Below are positions 45,360 to 56,321 of a DNA stretch of 64,000 nucleotides, in pieces. Within the stretch, counting starts at the first letter, position 1. The number at the start of each line of letters is the position of its first letter. The notes below the pieces were generated by a model. That model was not told the origin of the DNA and searched no databases. It saw nothing but the letters and a program-made list of their open reading frames with translations. The position numbers and the translations under genes were made by a program. Source of the stretch: Brachybacterium endophyticum. Lineage in GTDB: Bacteria; Actinomycetota; Actinomycetes; Actinomycetales; Dermabacteraceae. Location: positions 1-64,000 of the forward strand of contig NZ_QFKX01000008.1 of the NCBI RefSeq assembly GCF_003130585.1. The letters are read 5' to 3'.

Positions 45360-46857
45360 CGCTCCTGCCCTCCTCTCGTGGTGTCCTCGTCCGTCGGCGC
45401 CGCCGTGTGCTGCCCGCTCGCTCCGGGCGGGCCGGCGTCGTCCGGCGGGGTCTCGGCGACCGGCTCGCCGTCGCCCTCATCGGCGGTCCCCGCCGACTCG
45501 GGCTCCGTGGTCACAGCGCGGCGACGGGCCGCTCGGACCCGGGTCGCCCGGCCGGGCTGGTCGATCCGGCGCAGGCCCACCAGGAAGCGCACGAGCGGCG
45601 GGGCGGCGATGAACAGCACGACGAGGGCCTGGATGACCTGCACGAGGTCGATCGGGACGCCCTGCGAGGTCTCCATGAAGCGCCCGCCCGTGGACAGCGC
45701 TGCGAACAGGATGCCCGCGAGCAGGATGCCGATCGGCCCGGAGCGCCCCAGCAGGGCGACGGTGATGGCGTCGAAGCCGATGGACCCGGCGATCGAGCCG
45801 GTCAGTCGATGCTCGGTGCCCAGCACGTGCACGGCCCCGGCGAGGCCCACGAGCGCTCCGGCGACGACCATGACGCCGACCGCGCTGCGGCCCACGTCAA
45901 TGCCCGCGACCTCCGCGGCGCGGGGGTTGGATCCCACGGCGCGGAAGCGGAAACCGATCGTCGAGCGGCTCATCAGCCACCACAGGAACACGATCGCGAG
46001 CAGGGCGATCAGCAGCCCGAGGTTCAGCCGGAACTGGCTGCCGGCGATCAGCGGCAGACGGGCGCTGGAGAGCACGGAGGGCGAGGTCGGCTGTGACTTG
46101 TTCGAGCCGGTGAACGCCGTCGTCGTCAGCGCGAAGGCGAGGCCGTAGGTCGCGATCCAGTTGAGCATGATCGTCGAGATCACCTCGCTGGAGCCGAAGC
46201 GGGCCTTGAGGAAGCCGGCGATGCCGCCGTAGAGGCCACCCGCCACGATCCCCACCACGAGGCAGACCAGCAGGTGGAGGACGGGCGGGAGCGGCACGGC
46301 GAAACCGACGTAGCCGGCCGCGGCGGCCCCCACGATCAGCTGTCCGGTGCCGCCGATGTTGAACAGGCCCGAGCGGAAGGAGACGGCCATGCCGACCGAG
46401 GCGATGATCAGCGGGGTCGCGACCGTCAGGGTCTCCAGCAGCGGCTTGATGCCGCGGGCCAGCGCGGGCAGCAGCACGTAGGTTCCCGAGCCGCCGCGCT
46501 CGCGCAGGTCGTCGGCGACGCGGGAGGCCGCCTGGTAGTCGAAGATCGAGCCGCGGAACATCGCCGCGTAGGCCTCGCTGATCGCGCTCCACCCGGCGCT
46601 GAAGGTGTCCGAGGGGCGGGCGAAGAAGTAGCCCACGGCCGTGCGCAGCTCCGCGTCCGAGACCAGGATCAGGATCGACCCCACGACGAAGGCGAAGACG
46701 AACGCCAGCACGACCACGAACACGTTGCCGCGGGCGATGCGCTGGGCGAGCCCGGGGCCGGAGACCGCATCCGGGGTCTCCCCCGGCGTGCCGGGATCGC
46801 CGGGCTGCACCGCGGTGCCGGGGGCGACGGGGCGGACCTCGCCGTCGATGCTCGCGC

Positions 46858-46861
<4 letters not shown>
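45356..46861 (-). CDS. Nucleoside ABC transporter permease (NupP type)
   Basis: A 501-residue membrane protein. About ten helices lie between residues 45 and 420, with FRSGLFNIGGTGQLIVGAAAAG (in part), VISTIMLNWIATYGLA and NPRAAEVAGIDVGRSAVGVM (in part) as family marks. A C-terminal cytoplasmic tail of about 75 residues is Asp/Glu/Gly/Pro-rich and looks disordered. The gene overlaps the ATPase and the other permease by ATGA, so the three are translated together. Confidence 0.88.
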
Positions 46862-48429
<1,568 letters not shown>

Positions 48430-48508
48430 GCCTGCTCTTCTCCTGGTGGGGCGGGTGGGTGGGCCCGTGCGGGCCTGCGCGGCCGACGTCCGCGACGGCG
48501 GCGAGGTG

Positions 48509-48565
48509 ACGGCCCCGTCGCGACCGGAGGGTGCAGCGGTGCACCGGTCCGGCCGGCGGGGCCGT
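48509..48565 (-). terminator. Intercistronic hairpin between bmp and the ATPase gene
   Basis: An outer nine-base stem (48509-48517 with 48557-48565) encloses an inner hairpin (48524-48552, GGTGCA with TGCACC). It lies between the binding-protein and ATPase genes. Such hairpins in ABC operons often stop part of the transcription, so that the binding protein is made in excess. Confidence 0.5.
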
Positions 48566-48599
48566 CGGATCCTGGGCGAGGGACCGAGGGTCCCCCGCC

Positions 48600-49712
48600 T
48601 CAGGAGAGGTTCTGCGGGGAGGCGTCGGACTCGACGGTGATCTTCCCGTCGATGATGTCCTGCTTGAGCCCGTCGACCTCCTTCTGGAGGTCCGCGGGGA
48701 CCTTGGAGTCGAGGTCGTGGTACGGAGCGAGATCCACGCCGCCGTTCTCGAGGGTGCCCACGTACGGCTCGTTGTCGAAGGAGCCCGAGCTCGCCGACGT
48801 CGTGACGTCCTCGACCGAGGTGCCGATGCCCTTCTGCACGGAGGTCAGGATCAGCGGCTTCGCCTTCTTGTCGCTCACCGACTCGTAGCCGTCGGAGTCG
48901 ACCCAGATCACGTACCGGCCCTTGTCCTCCTTGGCCGAGGCCAGCGTGCCCGAGCCCACGGGACCAGCGACGGGCATGACGATGTCGGCGCCCTGGGAGT
49001 AGAAGCTGTCGCTGAGGGCCTTGCCCTTGGACTGGTCCTCGAAGTTCCCGACGAAGGAGCCCTTCTGGGACTTCTTGTCCCAGCCCAGCAGCTTGACGTC
49101 CTTCTTGTGGACCTCGTTGTACTTGGCGACGCCGTCGGCGAAGCCGTCCATGAAGATGGTGACGGTCGGGATCTGGATGCCGCCGTAGGTGGCGACGGTG
49201 CCGGTCTCGGTGGTGCCCGCCGCGACGTAGCCCGCGAGGTACGCGGCCTGGGCGGTGTCGAAGGAGAGCGGCTTGACGTTGTCGACCTCGATGGCCTTGC
49301 CGTCCTCGTCCTGCGCGGTCGAGTCGATGATCGCGAACTCGACGTCCGAGTTGGCCTTGCCCGCGGTGCCGGTGGCCGGAGCGAGCAGGAAGCCGACGGT
49401 GAAGATGAGCTTGCAGTCCTGGTTCACGAGATTGTCGATGTTGGTCGAGAACTGCGAGGGGTCGGTGGACTCGGCCGTCGCGGTCTGGATCTTCAGGTCC
49501 TTCTCGGACGCCTTGAGACCCTCGTACCCGGACTCGTTGAACGACTTGTCGTCGAAGCCGCCGGAGTCGGAGACCATGCAGGCCTTGAAGTCGGAGGAGG
49601 GCTCGCCGCCGCCGTCGCTGCCGGAGGAGGCCTCCTGCGGGGCGCTGCCGCAGGCGGCGAGGGCGAGGGCGCTGACGCCGGCGAGGGCCAGGGTGCGGGA
49701 CAGGATCTTCAA
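48600..49712 (-). CDS. BMP family substrate-binding lipoprotein
   Basis: A 370-residue lipoprotein with a signal peptide ending in LAAC (Cys21), the lipid attachment site, and a Ser/Gly/Asp-rich spacer. The mature part matches the basic membrane protein family: CMVSDSGGFDDKSFNES, FTVGFLLAP, VATYGGIQIPTVTIFMDGF (in part) and FSQG-like DIVMPVAGPVGSGTL. BMP proteins capture nucleosides for the NupOPQ-type importer, encoded immediately downstream. TACTGT (49871-49876 on the minus strand) is a possible -10 box. Confidence 0.92.
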   Translation of the reverse strand: MKILSRTLALAGVSALALAACGSAPQEASSGSDGGGEPSSDFKACMVSDSGGFDDKSFNESGYEGLKASEKDLKIQTATAESTDPSQFSTNIDNLVNQDCKLIFTVGFLLAPATGTAGKANSDVEFAIIDSTAQDEDGKAIEVDNVKPLSFDTAQAAYLAGYVAAGTTETGTVATYGGIQIPTVTIFMDGFADGVAKYNEVHKKDVKLLGWDKKSQKGSFVGNFEDQSKGKALSDSFYSQGADIVMPVAGPVGSGTLASAKEDKGRYVIWVDSDGYESVSDKKAKPLILTSVQKGIGTSVEDVTTSASSGSFDNEPYVGTLENGGVDLAPYHDLDSKVPADLQKEVDGLKQDIIDGKITVESDASPQNLS

Positions 49713-50005
49713 CGTGTCCTCCAGGGATGGAGCGGAAGGGATGGGAGAGCTGCGGTGACCGGGGTCGGCTCGGCCCGGGCGCTGACGTTCTCTCAGGGGC
49801 CGTGGGGAGGAGGGAAAGCTGGGGAAGGCTCCCGTGCCCCGGTCGTCGTCGTCCGGGACGCGCGGCGTTCACAGTAGCCGTCAGCCACGTCACAACGCGC
49901 CGGTTCTGCGCAGTGTGCCCGAACCGTTATCAGACTGTGGCCGCGCCCGCATCGACCGTCCGCTCCTCGGTGTCGGCCGGGGCCTCCGCAACCCGCGAGC
50001 GCCCC

Positions 50006-51232
50006 TCAGGCGAGCGGCGTGTCCCGCAGCAGGCAGACGTGAGCGAGCACGTCCGCACCGATCGCGATCGCTCGCTCGTCGACCGTGAAGTCACCCATGT
50101 GCAGGTCGTAGGTGCGACCGCCGGGTGTGCGCGTGCCGAGGCGAGCGAGCGCACCCGGCACCTTCTCGAGGTACCAGGCGAAGTCCTCGCCGCCCAGGGA
50201 CTGGCGCGCCGTGTCCAGCTGCTCGCGCCCGCACACGTGGATCACCGCGTCCTCGAGGAAGCGGACGCTCAGGGGGTCGTTGGAGACCGGCGGCACCCCG
50301 CGGTCGTGCTGCACGGTCGCGGTCACGCCCCACATCCGGGCGATCTCCCCCATCAGCTCCTCGAGCAGCTCCTCGGCGCGGTCCCAGGCCTCGTGGTCCA
50401 GGCAGCGCAGCGTCCCCTCGAGGACGCCGGAGGACGGGATCGCGTTGAAGGCGGAGCCGGCGTGGATCGAGCCCCAGGTGAGGTTCACGCCGCTGCGCGG
50501 GTCCATGCGCCTGCTGAACGCGGCGGGCACCTGGGTGACGATCTGGCCCAGGGCGTAGATCAGGTCCTGGGTGAGGTGGGGGCGGGAGGTGTGCCCGCCG
50601 GCCCCGCGCACCTCGATGCGCACCGGATCGGTCGCCGAGGTGATCGGGCCGGGCTTGAGGCCGACGTGCCCGACGTCGACGCCCGGATCGCAGTGCAGGG
50701 CGAAGATCGAGTCGACGCCGTCGACCACGCCCTCGCCGATCAGCTCGAGCGCGCCGCAGGGGTGCTTCTCCTCCGAGGGCTGGTAGATCAGCCGCACGGT
50801 GCGCCGCAGCGCGCCCGTCTCGGCGACCCGCACGAGGGCCATGGCAGCCCCCAGCACGGCGCTCATGTGCACGTCGTGGCCGCAGGCGTGCGAGACGCCG
50901 TCGACCGCGGAGCGGTAGGAGACGCTCGAGAGCTCGGGGATGCCCAGGGCGTCCATGTCCGCACGCAGGGCGACGGCCGGAAGGCTCGGGTCGCTGCCGG
51001 GGATGTCGCAGATCAGACCGGTGCGCGGCATCCGCACGGGGGCGAGGCCGAGCGCGCGCAGGTGCTCGTCGATGACGTCCGTGGTGGCGTGCTCGGCGTG
51101 GCTGAGCTCGGGGTGGCGATGGAGATGGCGGCGCACCTCCCGCAGCTCGTCCTCCCGTTCGCGCAGGGTGCGACGGATCAGCCCGTCGGCCCCCAGCATC
51201 GTGCGCATCCGCTCGTCGACACCACTGTCCAC
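50006..51232 (-). CDS. M20-family amidohydrolase
   Basis: A 408-residue metallohydrolase of the M20D type (N-acyl-amino acid amidohydrolases such as HipO). Metal ligands are in SHACGHDVHMSAVLGAA, QPSEEKHPCGA and FALHCDPG. The dimerisation domain has GAGGHTSRPHLTQD and a later LGGEDFAWYL with the final metal His region. No signal peptide is seen, so it is cytoplasmic. The GTG start is the longest choice; AAGGA lies 14 bases upstream, so a later start cannot be excluded. The acyl substrate is unknown. Confidence 0.88.
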   Translation of the reverse strand: MDSGVDERMRTMLGADGLIRRTLREREDELREVRRHLHRHPELSHAEHATTDVIDEHLRALGLAPVRMPRTGLICDIPGSDPSLPAVALRADMDALGIPELSSVSYRSAVDGVSHACGHDVHMSAVLGAAMALVRVAETGALRRTVRLIYQPSEEKHPCGALELIGEGVVDGVDSIFALHCDPGVDVGHVGLKPGPITSATDPVRIEVRGAGGHTSRPHLTQDLIYALGQIVTQVPAAFSRRMDPRSGVNLTWGSIHAGSAFNAIPSSGVLEGTLRCLDHEAWDRAEELLEELMGEIARMWGVTATVQHDRGVPPVSNDPLSVRFLEDAVIHVCGREQLDTARQSLGGEDFAWYLEKVPGALARLGTRTPGGRTYDLHMGDFTVDERAIAIGADVLAHVCLLRDTPLA

Positions 51233-51289
51233 GGTCGCGACCGTCCTTCCCTGCTGCCCCTCGTCCCGGTGCCGCCGGCCTCCCTGCGC

Positions 51290-52516
51290 TCAGCGCAGGT
51301 CGGCGTGCCCCGTCTCCTCGAGGCGGGCGACGAGCTCGGCGAGGGCGCGGGGGTCGTCGTCGCCGACGACCAGCAGCACGTCGTCGGTCTCGACGACGCT
51401 CACGCCGTCCACCCCGACCAGGGCGATCGGACGCTGCGAGGAACCGTACACCGTGGCGCGGGCGCGGCGATCGAGCGTCCGCACCGAGCCCACGACGGCC
51501 ACGTCGGACCCCTCTCCCCCGCTCCCCTGCTCCCGGTCACCGTCGCCGCGGGCGCGTCGCACCTGTCGCGCCAGGGCGGCGTAGTCGCCCACGTCGTCCC
51601 AGTCGAGGGCCGCGGGCACCACCGCGACGCGCCCCTGGGCGGCGAGCGGCTCGGCCAGGGCGTGGTCGATCGGGATGCGGGTCAGCGCGGGCCAGGTCTC
51701 GGCGAGGACGGGCGAGGCGGGATCGTCCTCGAGGGCCGCAGCGATCCGGCGCACCCCGGAGGCGAGCGAGGGGATCTGCTCGGCGAGGGAGTCCAGCAGC
51801 ACGCGGGCACGCACCACGAACATGCCGGCGTTCCACAAGTGCCGACCCCCGGCCAGGAACTGCGCGGCACGTTCGGCATCCGGCTTCTCCACGAAGCTGG
51901 CCACCAGGCGGGCGCCGGTGCCCTCGAGGGACGGCAGCGGCGAGGGGGCGTGCCCCTCGGACCGTTCGATGTACCCGAAGCCCGTCGCCGGGCGGGTGGG
52001 AGTGATGCCGATCGTGGCCAGGTAGCCGCGCTCGGCGGCGCGCCTGGCCGAGGCCACCGCGGCGCGGAAGGCACCCTCGTCGCCGATCTCGTGGTCGGCG
52101 GCGAAGGACCCGATCACGGCATCGGGCGCTTCGCGCTCGATCACCGCCGCGGCGAGGGCGATCGCGGGCATCGAGTCGCGTGGCGAGGGCTCGGCGAGCA
52201 CGCGCACCGCGGCTCCGTCGACCTGCTCGCGCACGGCGGCCACGTGCTGCTCACCGGTGACCACGCAGGGCGGGGCATCGGCGAGATCGGAGAGACGATC
52301 CAGGGTCTTCTGCAGGAGCGAGCGGCCTCTGCCCGTCGGATCCAACAGGAACTTGGGGCGCCCCTGCCGTGAGAGTGGCCACAGACGGGTGCCCGCACCA
52401 CCGGCCGGCACCACGGGGACGAAGGGGGCGGGATCCTCCGTCTGACGTCCTGACACGGCGTCAGCAGCCTGGTTCTCCGGGGTCGCGCGGTCGTCGGGGC
52501 TCTCGTCCTCGGGCAT
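51290..52516 (-). CDS. manC: Mannose-1-phosphate guanylyltransferase
   Basis: A 408-residue nucleotidyltransferase that makes GDP-mannose from mannose-1-phosphate and GTP. The signature PAGGAGTRLWPLSRQGRPKF (in part), GYIERSEG, SFVEKPDAE and WNAGMFVVRA are present. It lacks the C-terminal cupin domain of bifunctional enzymes. The N-terminal 30 residues are acidic and variable. TAGCCT ends seven bases before the ATG, suggesting a leaderless mRNA. It is divergent from sdhC. Confidence 0.9.
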   Translation of the reverse strand: MPEDESPDDRATPENQAADAVSGRQTEDPAPFVPVVPAGGAGTRLWPLSRQGRPKFLLDPTGRGRSLLQKTLDRLSDLADAPPCVVTGEQHVAAVREQVDGAAVRVLAEPSPRDSMPAIALAAAVIEREAPDAVIGSFAADHEIGDEGAFRAAVASARRAAERGYLATIGITPTRPATGFGYIERSEGHAPSPLPSLEGTGARLVASFVEKPDAERAAQFLAGGRHLWNAGMFVVRARVLLDSLAEQIPSLASGVRRIAAALEDDPASPVLAETWPALTRIPIDHALAEPLAAQGRVAVVPAALDWDDVGDYAALARQVRRARGDGDREQGSGGEGSDVAVVGSVRTLDRRARATVYGSSQRPIALVGVDGVSVVETDDVLLVVGDDDPRALAELVARLEETGHADLR

Positions 52517-52523
52517 GCGGTCC

Positions 52524-52529
52524 AGGCTA
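52524..52529 (-). promoter_or_regulatory. -10 box of a probably leaderless manC transcript
   Basis: Minus-strand TAGCCT ends seven bases before the ATG at 52516; no ribosome site is present. Confidence 0.45.
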
Positions 52530-52570
52530 TCCGGAGTGTCGCCGACGCCCGGCGCGACCTGCGGCGGTGC

Positions 52571-52576
52571 TACTCT
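52571..52576 (+). promoter_or_regulatory. Possible -10 box of the sdhCDAB operon
   Basis: TACTCT lies 132 bases before the sdhC start in the divergent gap with manC. A clear -35 is not seen, so the call is weak. Confidence 0.3.
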
Positions 52577-52708
52577 GGCAGAGCCCCACGCCGGGCACGA
52601 TGAGGACGTCGTCGTGGTCACGGGCACTGGCTCGTGGACATCGCTGTTCCGCCTGAACTGCGCAGGTCGGAGCATCCCGGCACACACCAGTCACAGTCGG
52701 AGGAATCC

Positions 52709-53089
52709 GTGGCATCAGCAGAGGCCGGGACGCTCTATCGCGGACGCGAGGGCATGTGGTCCTGGGTCGCGCACCGTATCTCAGGAATGCTCATCTTCTT
52801 GTTCCTGATCGTGCACGTCATGGACACCGCCCTCGTGCGCGTGTCCCCCGAGGCCTACAACGAGGTGATCGGGCACTACAAGACCATCGTCTTCGGGCTC
52901 GGCGAGATCGGCCTGGTCGGCGCGATCTGCTTCCACGCCCTCAACGGCATCCGGGTGATCCTGGTCGACTTCTGGGCCCAGGGCGCACGCCGCCAGCGCA
53001 TGATGTTCTGGAGCGTCGTCGGCCTGTGGGTGCTGCTCATGATCGGTTTCGTGCCCCGCCAGCTGGGCCACATGTTCGGATGGTGGTGA
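52709..53089 (+). CDS. sdhC: Succinate dehydrogenase cytochrome b subunit
   Basis: A 126-residue membrane subunit with three helices. GREGMWSWVAHRISGM near the N-terminus, HVMDTALV and FHALNGIRVILVDF fit SdhC of actinobacteria, with His residues available as haem ligands. It anchors the catalytic subunits and passes electrons to menaquinone. GGAGGAATCC is placed just before the GTG at 52709, which decides this start over the longer ATG reading at 52634. It opens sdhCDAB. Confidence 0.9.
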   Translation: MASAEAGTLYRGREGMWSWVAHRISGMLIFLFLIVHVMDTALVRVSPEAYNEVIGHYKTIVFGLGEIGLVGAICFHALNGIRVILVDFWAQGARRQRMMFWSVVGLWVLLMIGFVPRQLGHMFGWW

Positions 53090-53093
53090 CCTG

Positions 53094-53543
53094 ATGACCG
53101 CGACCCAGATCCCTGATCCGACCAAGCGCTATCAGCGCACCGGACTGCGCGGACGCAACATCGAGATGCTCTCGTGGCTGTTCATGCGCTTCTCGGGCGC
53201 CGTGCTCGTGATCCTCGTCTTCGGGCACCTCTTCGTGAACCTGTGGCTGGGCGAGGGCGTGCAGCGCATCGACTTCGCCTTCGTCTCCGGCAAGTGGGCG
53301 AACCCCTTCTGGCAGCTGTGGGACCTGTGCATGCTGTGGCTCGGCATGCTCCACGGCGGCAACGGCGTGCGCACGATCATCAACGACTACGCCCGCGGCC
53401 CCCGGCTCCGGCTGGTGCTCAAGGCCCTGCTCTACATCGCCGTGGTGGCGACCGTGGTCCTGGGCACGCTGGTGATCTTCACGTTCTCACCGTGCCCCGC
53501 CGGCGCCGAGCCCTCGCTCCTGCCCTCCATCTGCTCCGAGTGA
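53094..53543 (+). CDS. sdhD: Succinate dehydrogenase membrane anchor subunit
   Basis: A 149-residue membrane protein with three helices (about residues 28-52, 71-92 and 107-129). FMRFSGAVLVILVFGHLF and MLHGGNGVRTIINDYAR match SdhD of actinobacteria; the His in GHLF and LHGG are possible haem or quinone contacts. It starts four bases after sdhC and precedes sdhA by 18 bases. Confidence 0.88.
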   Translation: MTATQIPDPTKRYQRTGLRGRNIEMLSWLFMRFSGAVLVILVFGHLFVNLWLGEGVQRIDFAFVSGKWANPFWQLWDLCMLWLGMLHGGNGVRTIINDYARGPRLRLVLKALLYIAVVATVVLGTLVIFTFSPCPAGAEPSLLPSICSE

Positions 53544-53561
53544 TCCTGGAGACCCCCTGAC

Positions 53562-55334
53562 ATGCAGACGCATTCCTACGACGTGCTGATCGTCGGCGCC
53601 GGCGGCGCCGGCATGCGTGCGGCCCTCGAGGCCGGCCCCCGTGCCCGCACCGCCGTCATCACGAAGCTGTACCCCACCCGCTCCCACACCGGCGCCGCCC
53701 AGGGCGGCATGTGCGCCGCCCTCGCGAACGTCGAGGAGGACAACTGGGAGTGGCACACCTACGACACCGTCAAGGGCGGGGACTACCTGGTCGACCAGGA
53801 CGCCGCCGAGGTCATGGCCAAGGAGGCCATCGACGCGGTGCTCGACCTGGAGAAGATGGGCCTGCCCTTCAACCGCACCCCGGAGGGCCGGATCGACCAG
53901 CGTCGCTTCGGCGGCCACACCCGTGAGCACGGCGAGGCGCCCGTGCGGCGTTCCTGCTACGCCGCGGACCGCACCGGCCACATGATCCTGCAGACGCTCT
54001 ACCAGAACTGCGTGAAGCAGAAGGTCGAGTTCTTCAACGAGTACTACGCGCTGGACGTGCTGCTGAGCGGCGACCCCCGCACCGACGAGAACGTCCGCGC
54101 CGCCGGCATCGTCGCCTACGAGCTCGCCACCGGCGAGGTCCACATCTTCCGGGCGAAGTCCGTCGTCTTCGCCACCGGTGGGTTCGGCAAGATGTTCAAG
54201 ACCACCTCGAACGCCCACACGCTGACGGGCGACGGTCCCGCCATGGCGCTGAACCGCGGCATCCCGCTCGAGGACATGGAGTTCTTCCAGTTCCACCCGA
54301 CGGGTCTCGCGGGCCTGGGCATCCTGCTCTCCGAGGCGGCCCGCGGCGAGGGCGGCATCCTGCGCAACAGCAACATGGAGCGGTTCATGGAGACCTACGC
54401 TCCGACCCTCAAGGACCTCGCTCCCCGTGACGTCGTCGCCCGCGCGATGGCCAACGAGGTGCGGGAGGGGCGCGGGTGCGGGCCCAACAAGGACTACGTG
54501 CTCCTCGACCTCACCCACCTCGAGCCCGCGCACATCGATGCGAAGCTCCCGGACATCACCGAGTTCGCCCGCACCTACCTCGGCGTCGAGCCCTACACCG
54601 AGCCGGTCCCCGTCTTCCCGACGGCGCACTACGGCATGGGCGGCATCCCCACGAACATCAAGGGCGAGGTGCTGCGCAACGAGACCGACGTGATCCCCGG
54701 CCTGTACGCGGCCGGCGAGGTCGCCTGCGTCTCGGTCCACGGCGGCAACCGCCTGGGGACCAACTCCCTGCTGGACATCAACGTCTTCGGCAAGCGCGCG
54801 GGCGTGGCCGCGGCCGAGCACGCGCAGACGGTGGAGTACCCCGAGCTGCCCGAAGGGGTCGAGACCCCGATCGTCGAGCAGCTGCAGCGTCTGCGCGACC
54901 GTCCTGCGACCGAGGACCGGATCGCCGACATCCGCAAGGAGCTGCAGGAGACCATGGACGCCAACGTCCAGGTGTTCCGCACCGACGAGACCTGCCGGAA
55001 GGCCCTCGCGGACATCAAGAAGCTCAAGAAGCGCTACGAGACCGTCGCCGTCCAGGACAAGGGGCTGCGGTACAACCTCGATCTGCTCGAGGCGGTCGAG
55101 CTGGGCTTCCTGCTCGAGCTCGCCGAGGTCGTCGCCCTCGGGTCGCTCGAGCGCAAGGAGTCGCGCGGCGGCCACTTCCGCGAGGACTTCCCCACGCGAG
55201 ACGACGTCAACTTCCTCAAGCACACCATGGCCTACAAGACGCTCGACGGCGAGGGCCTGGAGGGCACGGACATCGTGCTGGGCACCAAGGACGTCGTCAT
55301 CACCCGTTACGAGCCGAAGGAGCGCACGTTCTGA
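53562..55334 (+). CDS. sdhA: Succinate dehydrogenase flavoprotein subunit
   Basis: A 590-residue flavoprotein that oxidises succinate to fumarate. DVLIVGAGGAGMRAAL binds FAD, RSHTGAAQGG carries His42 for covalent flavin attachment, and the active-site segments RRFGGHTREHGEAPVRRSCYAADRTG (in parts), PTAHYGMGGIPTN and HGGNRLGTNSLLDI are complete. It should form the soluble part of complex II with SdhB. The stop and the sdhB start share one base (TGATG). Confidence 0.96.
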   Translation: MQTHSYDVLIVGAGGAGMRAALEAGPRARTAVITKLYPTRSHTGAAQGGMCAALANVEEDNWEWHTYDTVKGGDYLVDQDAAEVMAKEAIDAVLDLEKMGLPFNRTPEGRIDQRRFGGHTREHGEAPVRRSCYAADRTGHMILQTLYQNCVKQKVEFFNEYYALDVLLSGDPRTDENVRAAGIVAYELATGEVHIFRAKSVVFATGGFGKMFKTTSNAHTLTGDGPAMALNRGIPLEDMEFFQFHPTGLAGLGILLSEAARGEGGILRNSNMERFMETYAPTLKDLAPRDVVARAMANEVREGRGCGPNKDYVLLDLTHLEPAHIDAKLPDITEFARTYLGVEPYTEPVPVFPTAHYGMGGIPTNIKGEVLRNETDVIPGLYAAGEVACVSVHGGNRLGTNSLLDINVFGKRAGVAAAEHAQTVEYPELPEGVETPIVEQLQRLRDRPATEDRIADIRKELQETMDANVQVFRTDETCRKALADIKKLKKRYETVAVQDKGLRYNLDLLEAVELGFLLELAEVVALGSLERKESRGGHFREDFPTRDDVNFLKHTMAYKTLDGEGLEGTDIVLGTKDVVITRYEPKERTF

Positions 55335-56101
55335 TGACTGCTGTCGCAGAGAGGGCCGAGGCAGAGCCCGAGGCGGAGGAGATCCCCTCCTTCGATGTCA
55401 CGCTCAAGATCAGCCGCTTCAACCCCGACGCCGAGGGCAAGCCCAAGCCCTACTGGCAGGAGTTCACCGTCACCATGCACGGCACCGACCGTGTGCTGGA
55501 CGCGCTCCACGAGGCCAAGTGGCACCAGGACGGCTCGCTGACGTTCCGTCGTTCGTGCGCGCACGGCGTGTGCGGCTCCGACGCCATGCGCATCAACGGC
55601 CGCAACCGCCTGGCCTGCAAGACCCTGCTGAAGGACCTGGACATCTCCAAGCCCATCACGGTCGAGCCGATCAAGGGCCTGCCGGTCGAGAAGGACCTCA
55701 TCGTCGACATGGAGCCCTTCTTCGACGCGTACCGCGAGGTCATGCCGTTCCTCGTGTCCGAGGGGCAGGAGCCCAGCCGGGAGCGTCTGCAGTCGGCCGA
55801 GGAGCGCGAGCGCTTCGACGACACCACCAAGTGCATCCTGTGCGCGGCGTGCACGTCCGCATGCCCGATTTTCTGGACCGACGGCCAGTACTTCGGCCCG
55901 GCCGCGATCGTCAACGCCCACCGCTTCATCTTCGACTCGCGCGACGACGCCGGTGAGCAGCGCCTGGAGATCCTGAACTCCAAGGAGGGTGTGTGGCGCT
56001 GCCGCACCACCTTCAACTGCAGCGAGGCGTGCCCGCGCGGCATCCAGATCACCAAGGCGATCGCCGAGGTCAAGCAGGCCGTCATCCGCGGCCGGGTCTG
56101 A
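55334..56101 (+). CDS. sdhB: Succinate dehydrogenase iron-sulphur subunit
   Basis: A 255-residue iron-sulphur protein. The [2Fe-2S] ligands are in RRSCAHGVCGSDAM and RLACKT, the [4Fe-4S] motif is CILCAACTSACP, and the [3Fe-4S] region is FNCSEACPRGI. It carries electrons from the flavin to the membrane subunits. An acidic 20-residue lead is unlike Gram-negative SdhB. The gene closes the operon and is followed 46 bases later by a perfect palindrome that could act as terminator. Confidence 0.95.
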   Translation: MTAVAERAEAEPEAEEIPSFDVTLKISRFNPDAEGKPKPYWQEFTVTMHGTDRVLDALHEAKWHQDGSLTFRRSCAHGVCGSDAMRINGRNRLACKTLLKDLDISKPITVEPIKGLPVEKDLIVDMEPFFDAYREVMPFLVSEGQEPSRERLQSAEERERFDDTTKCILCAACTSACPIFWTDGQYFGPAAIVNAHRFIFDSRDDAGEQRLEILNSKEGVWRCRTTFNCSEACPRGIQITKAIAEVKQAVIRGRV

Positions 56102-56146
56102 CGGAGCGCTGAGGGAACCCCGTCGGCACCTGGGCCCTTCCCACCG

Positions 56147-56204
56147 CCTATAGGAGAGTTCCGTGCCGAGAAGCCCGCTTCTCGGCACGGAACTCTCCTA
56201 TAGA
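56147..56204. repeat. Perfect 27-base palindrome after sdhB (copy 1 of a repeat family)
   Basis: The arms 56148-56174 and 56177-56203 are exact reverse complements with two central bases. The left arm begins CTATAGGAGAGTTCCG. The hairpin could end transcription of sdhCDAB and of the convergent hydrolase. A related, imperfect copy is at 57435-57492, so it may be a dispersed element rather than a simple terminator. Confidence 0.75.
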
Positions 56205-56259
56205 GGGGTCATCGGACGGACAGCAGGGGTCATCCGGCGGATAGGGGTCATCGGGCGGA
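56204..56259. repeat. Three imperfect 17-base direct repeats
   Basis: The units start at 56204, 56225 and 56243 with consensus AGGGGTCATCSGRCGGA. They follow the palindrome and run toward the end of the hydrolase gene. They could be protein-binding sites or decayed repeat DNA; no gene is present here. Confidence 0.65.
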
Positions 56260-56321
56260 GAGCGCGTGCAACCGGTCGGGCAGTTGCCGGTCCCCCGGCC
56301 GAACTCGCAACGCCGTAGCCC

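Noticed and set aside
56102-56321. A CRISPR array from the repeated units
   Set aside because: Units are 17 bases with 1-4 base gaps and only three copies; there are no spacers of CRISPR size and no cas genes.
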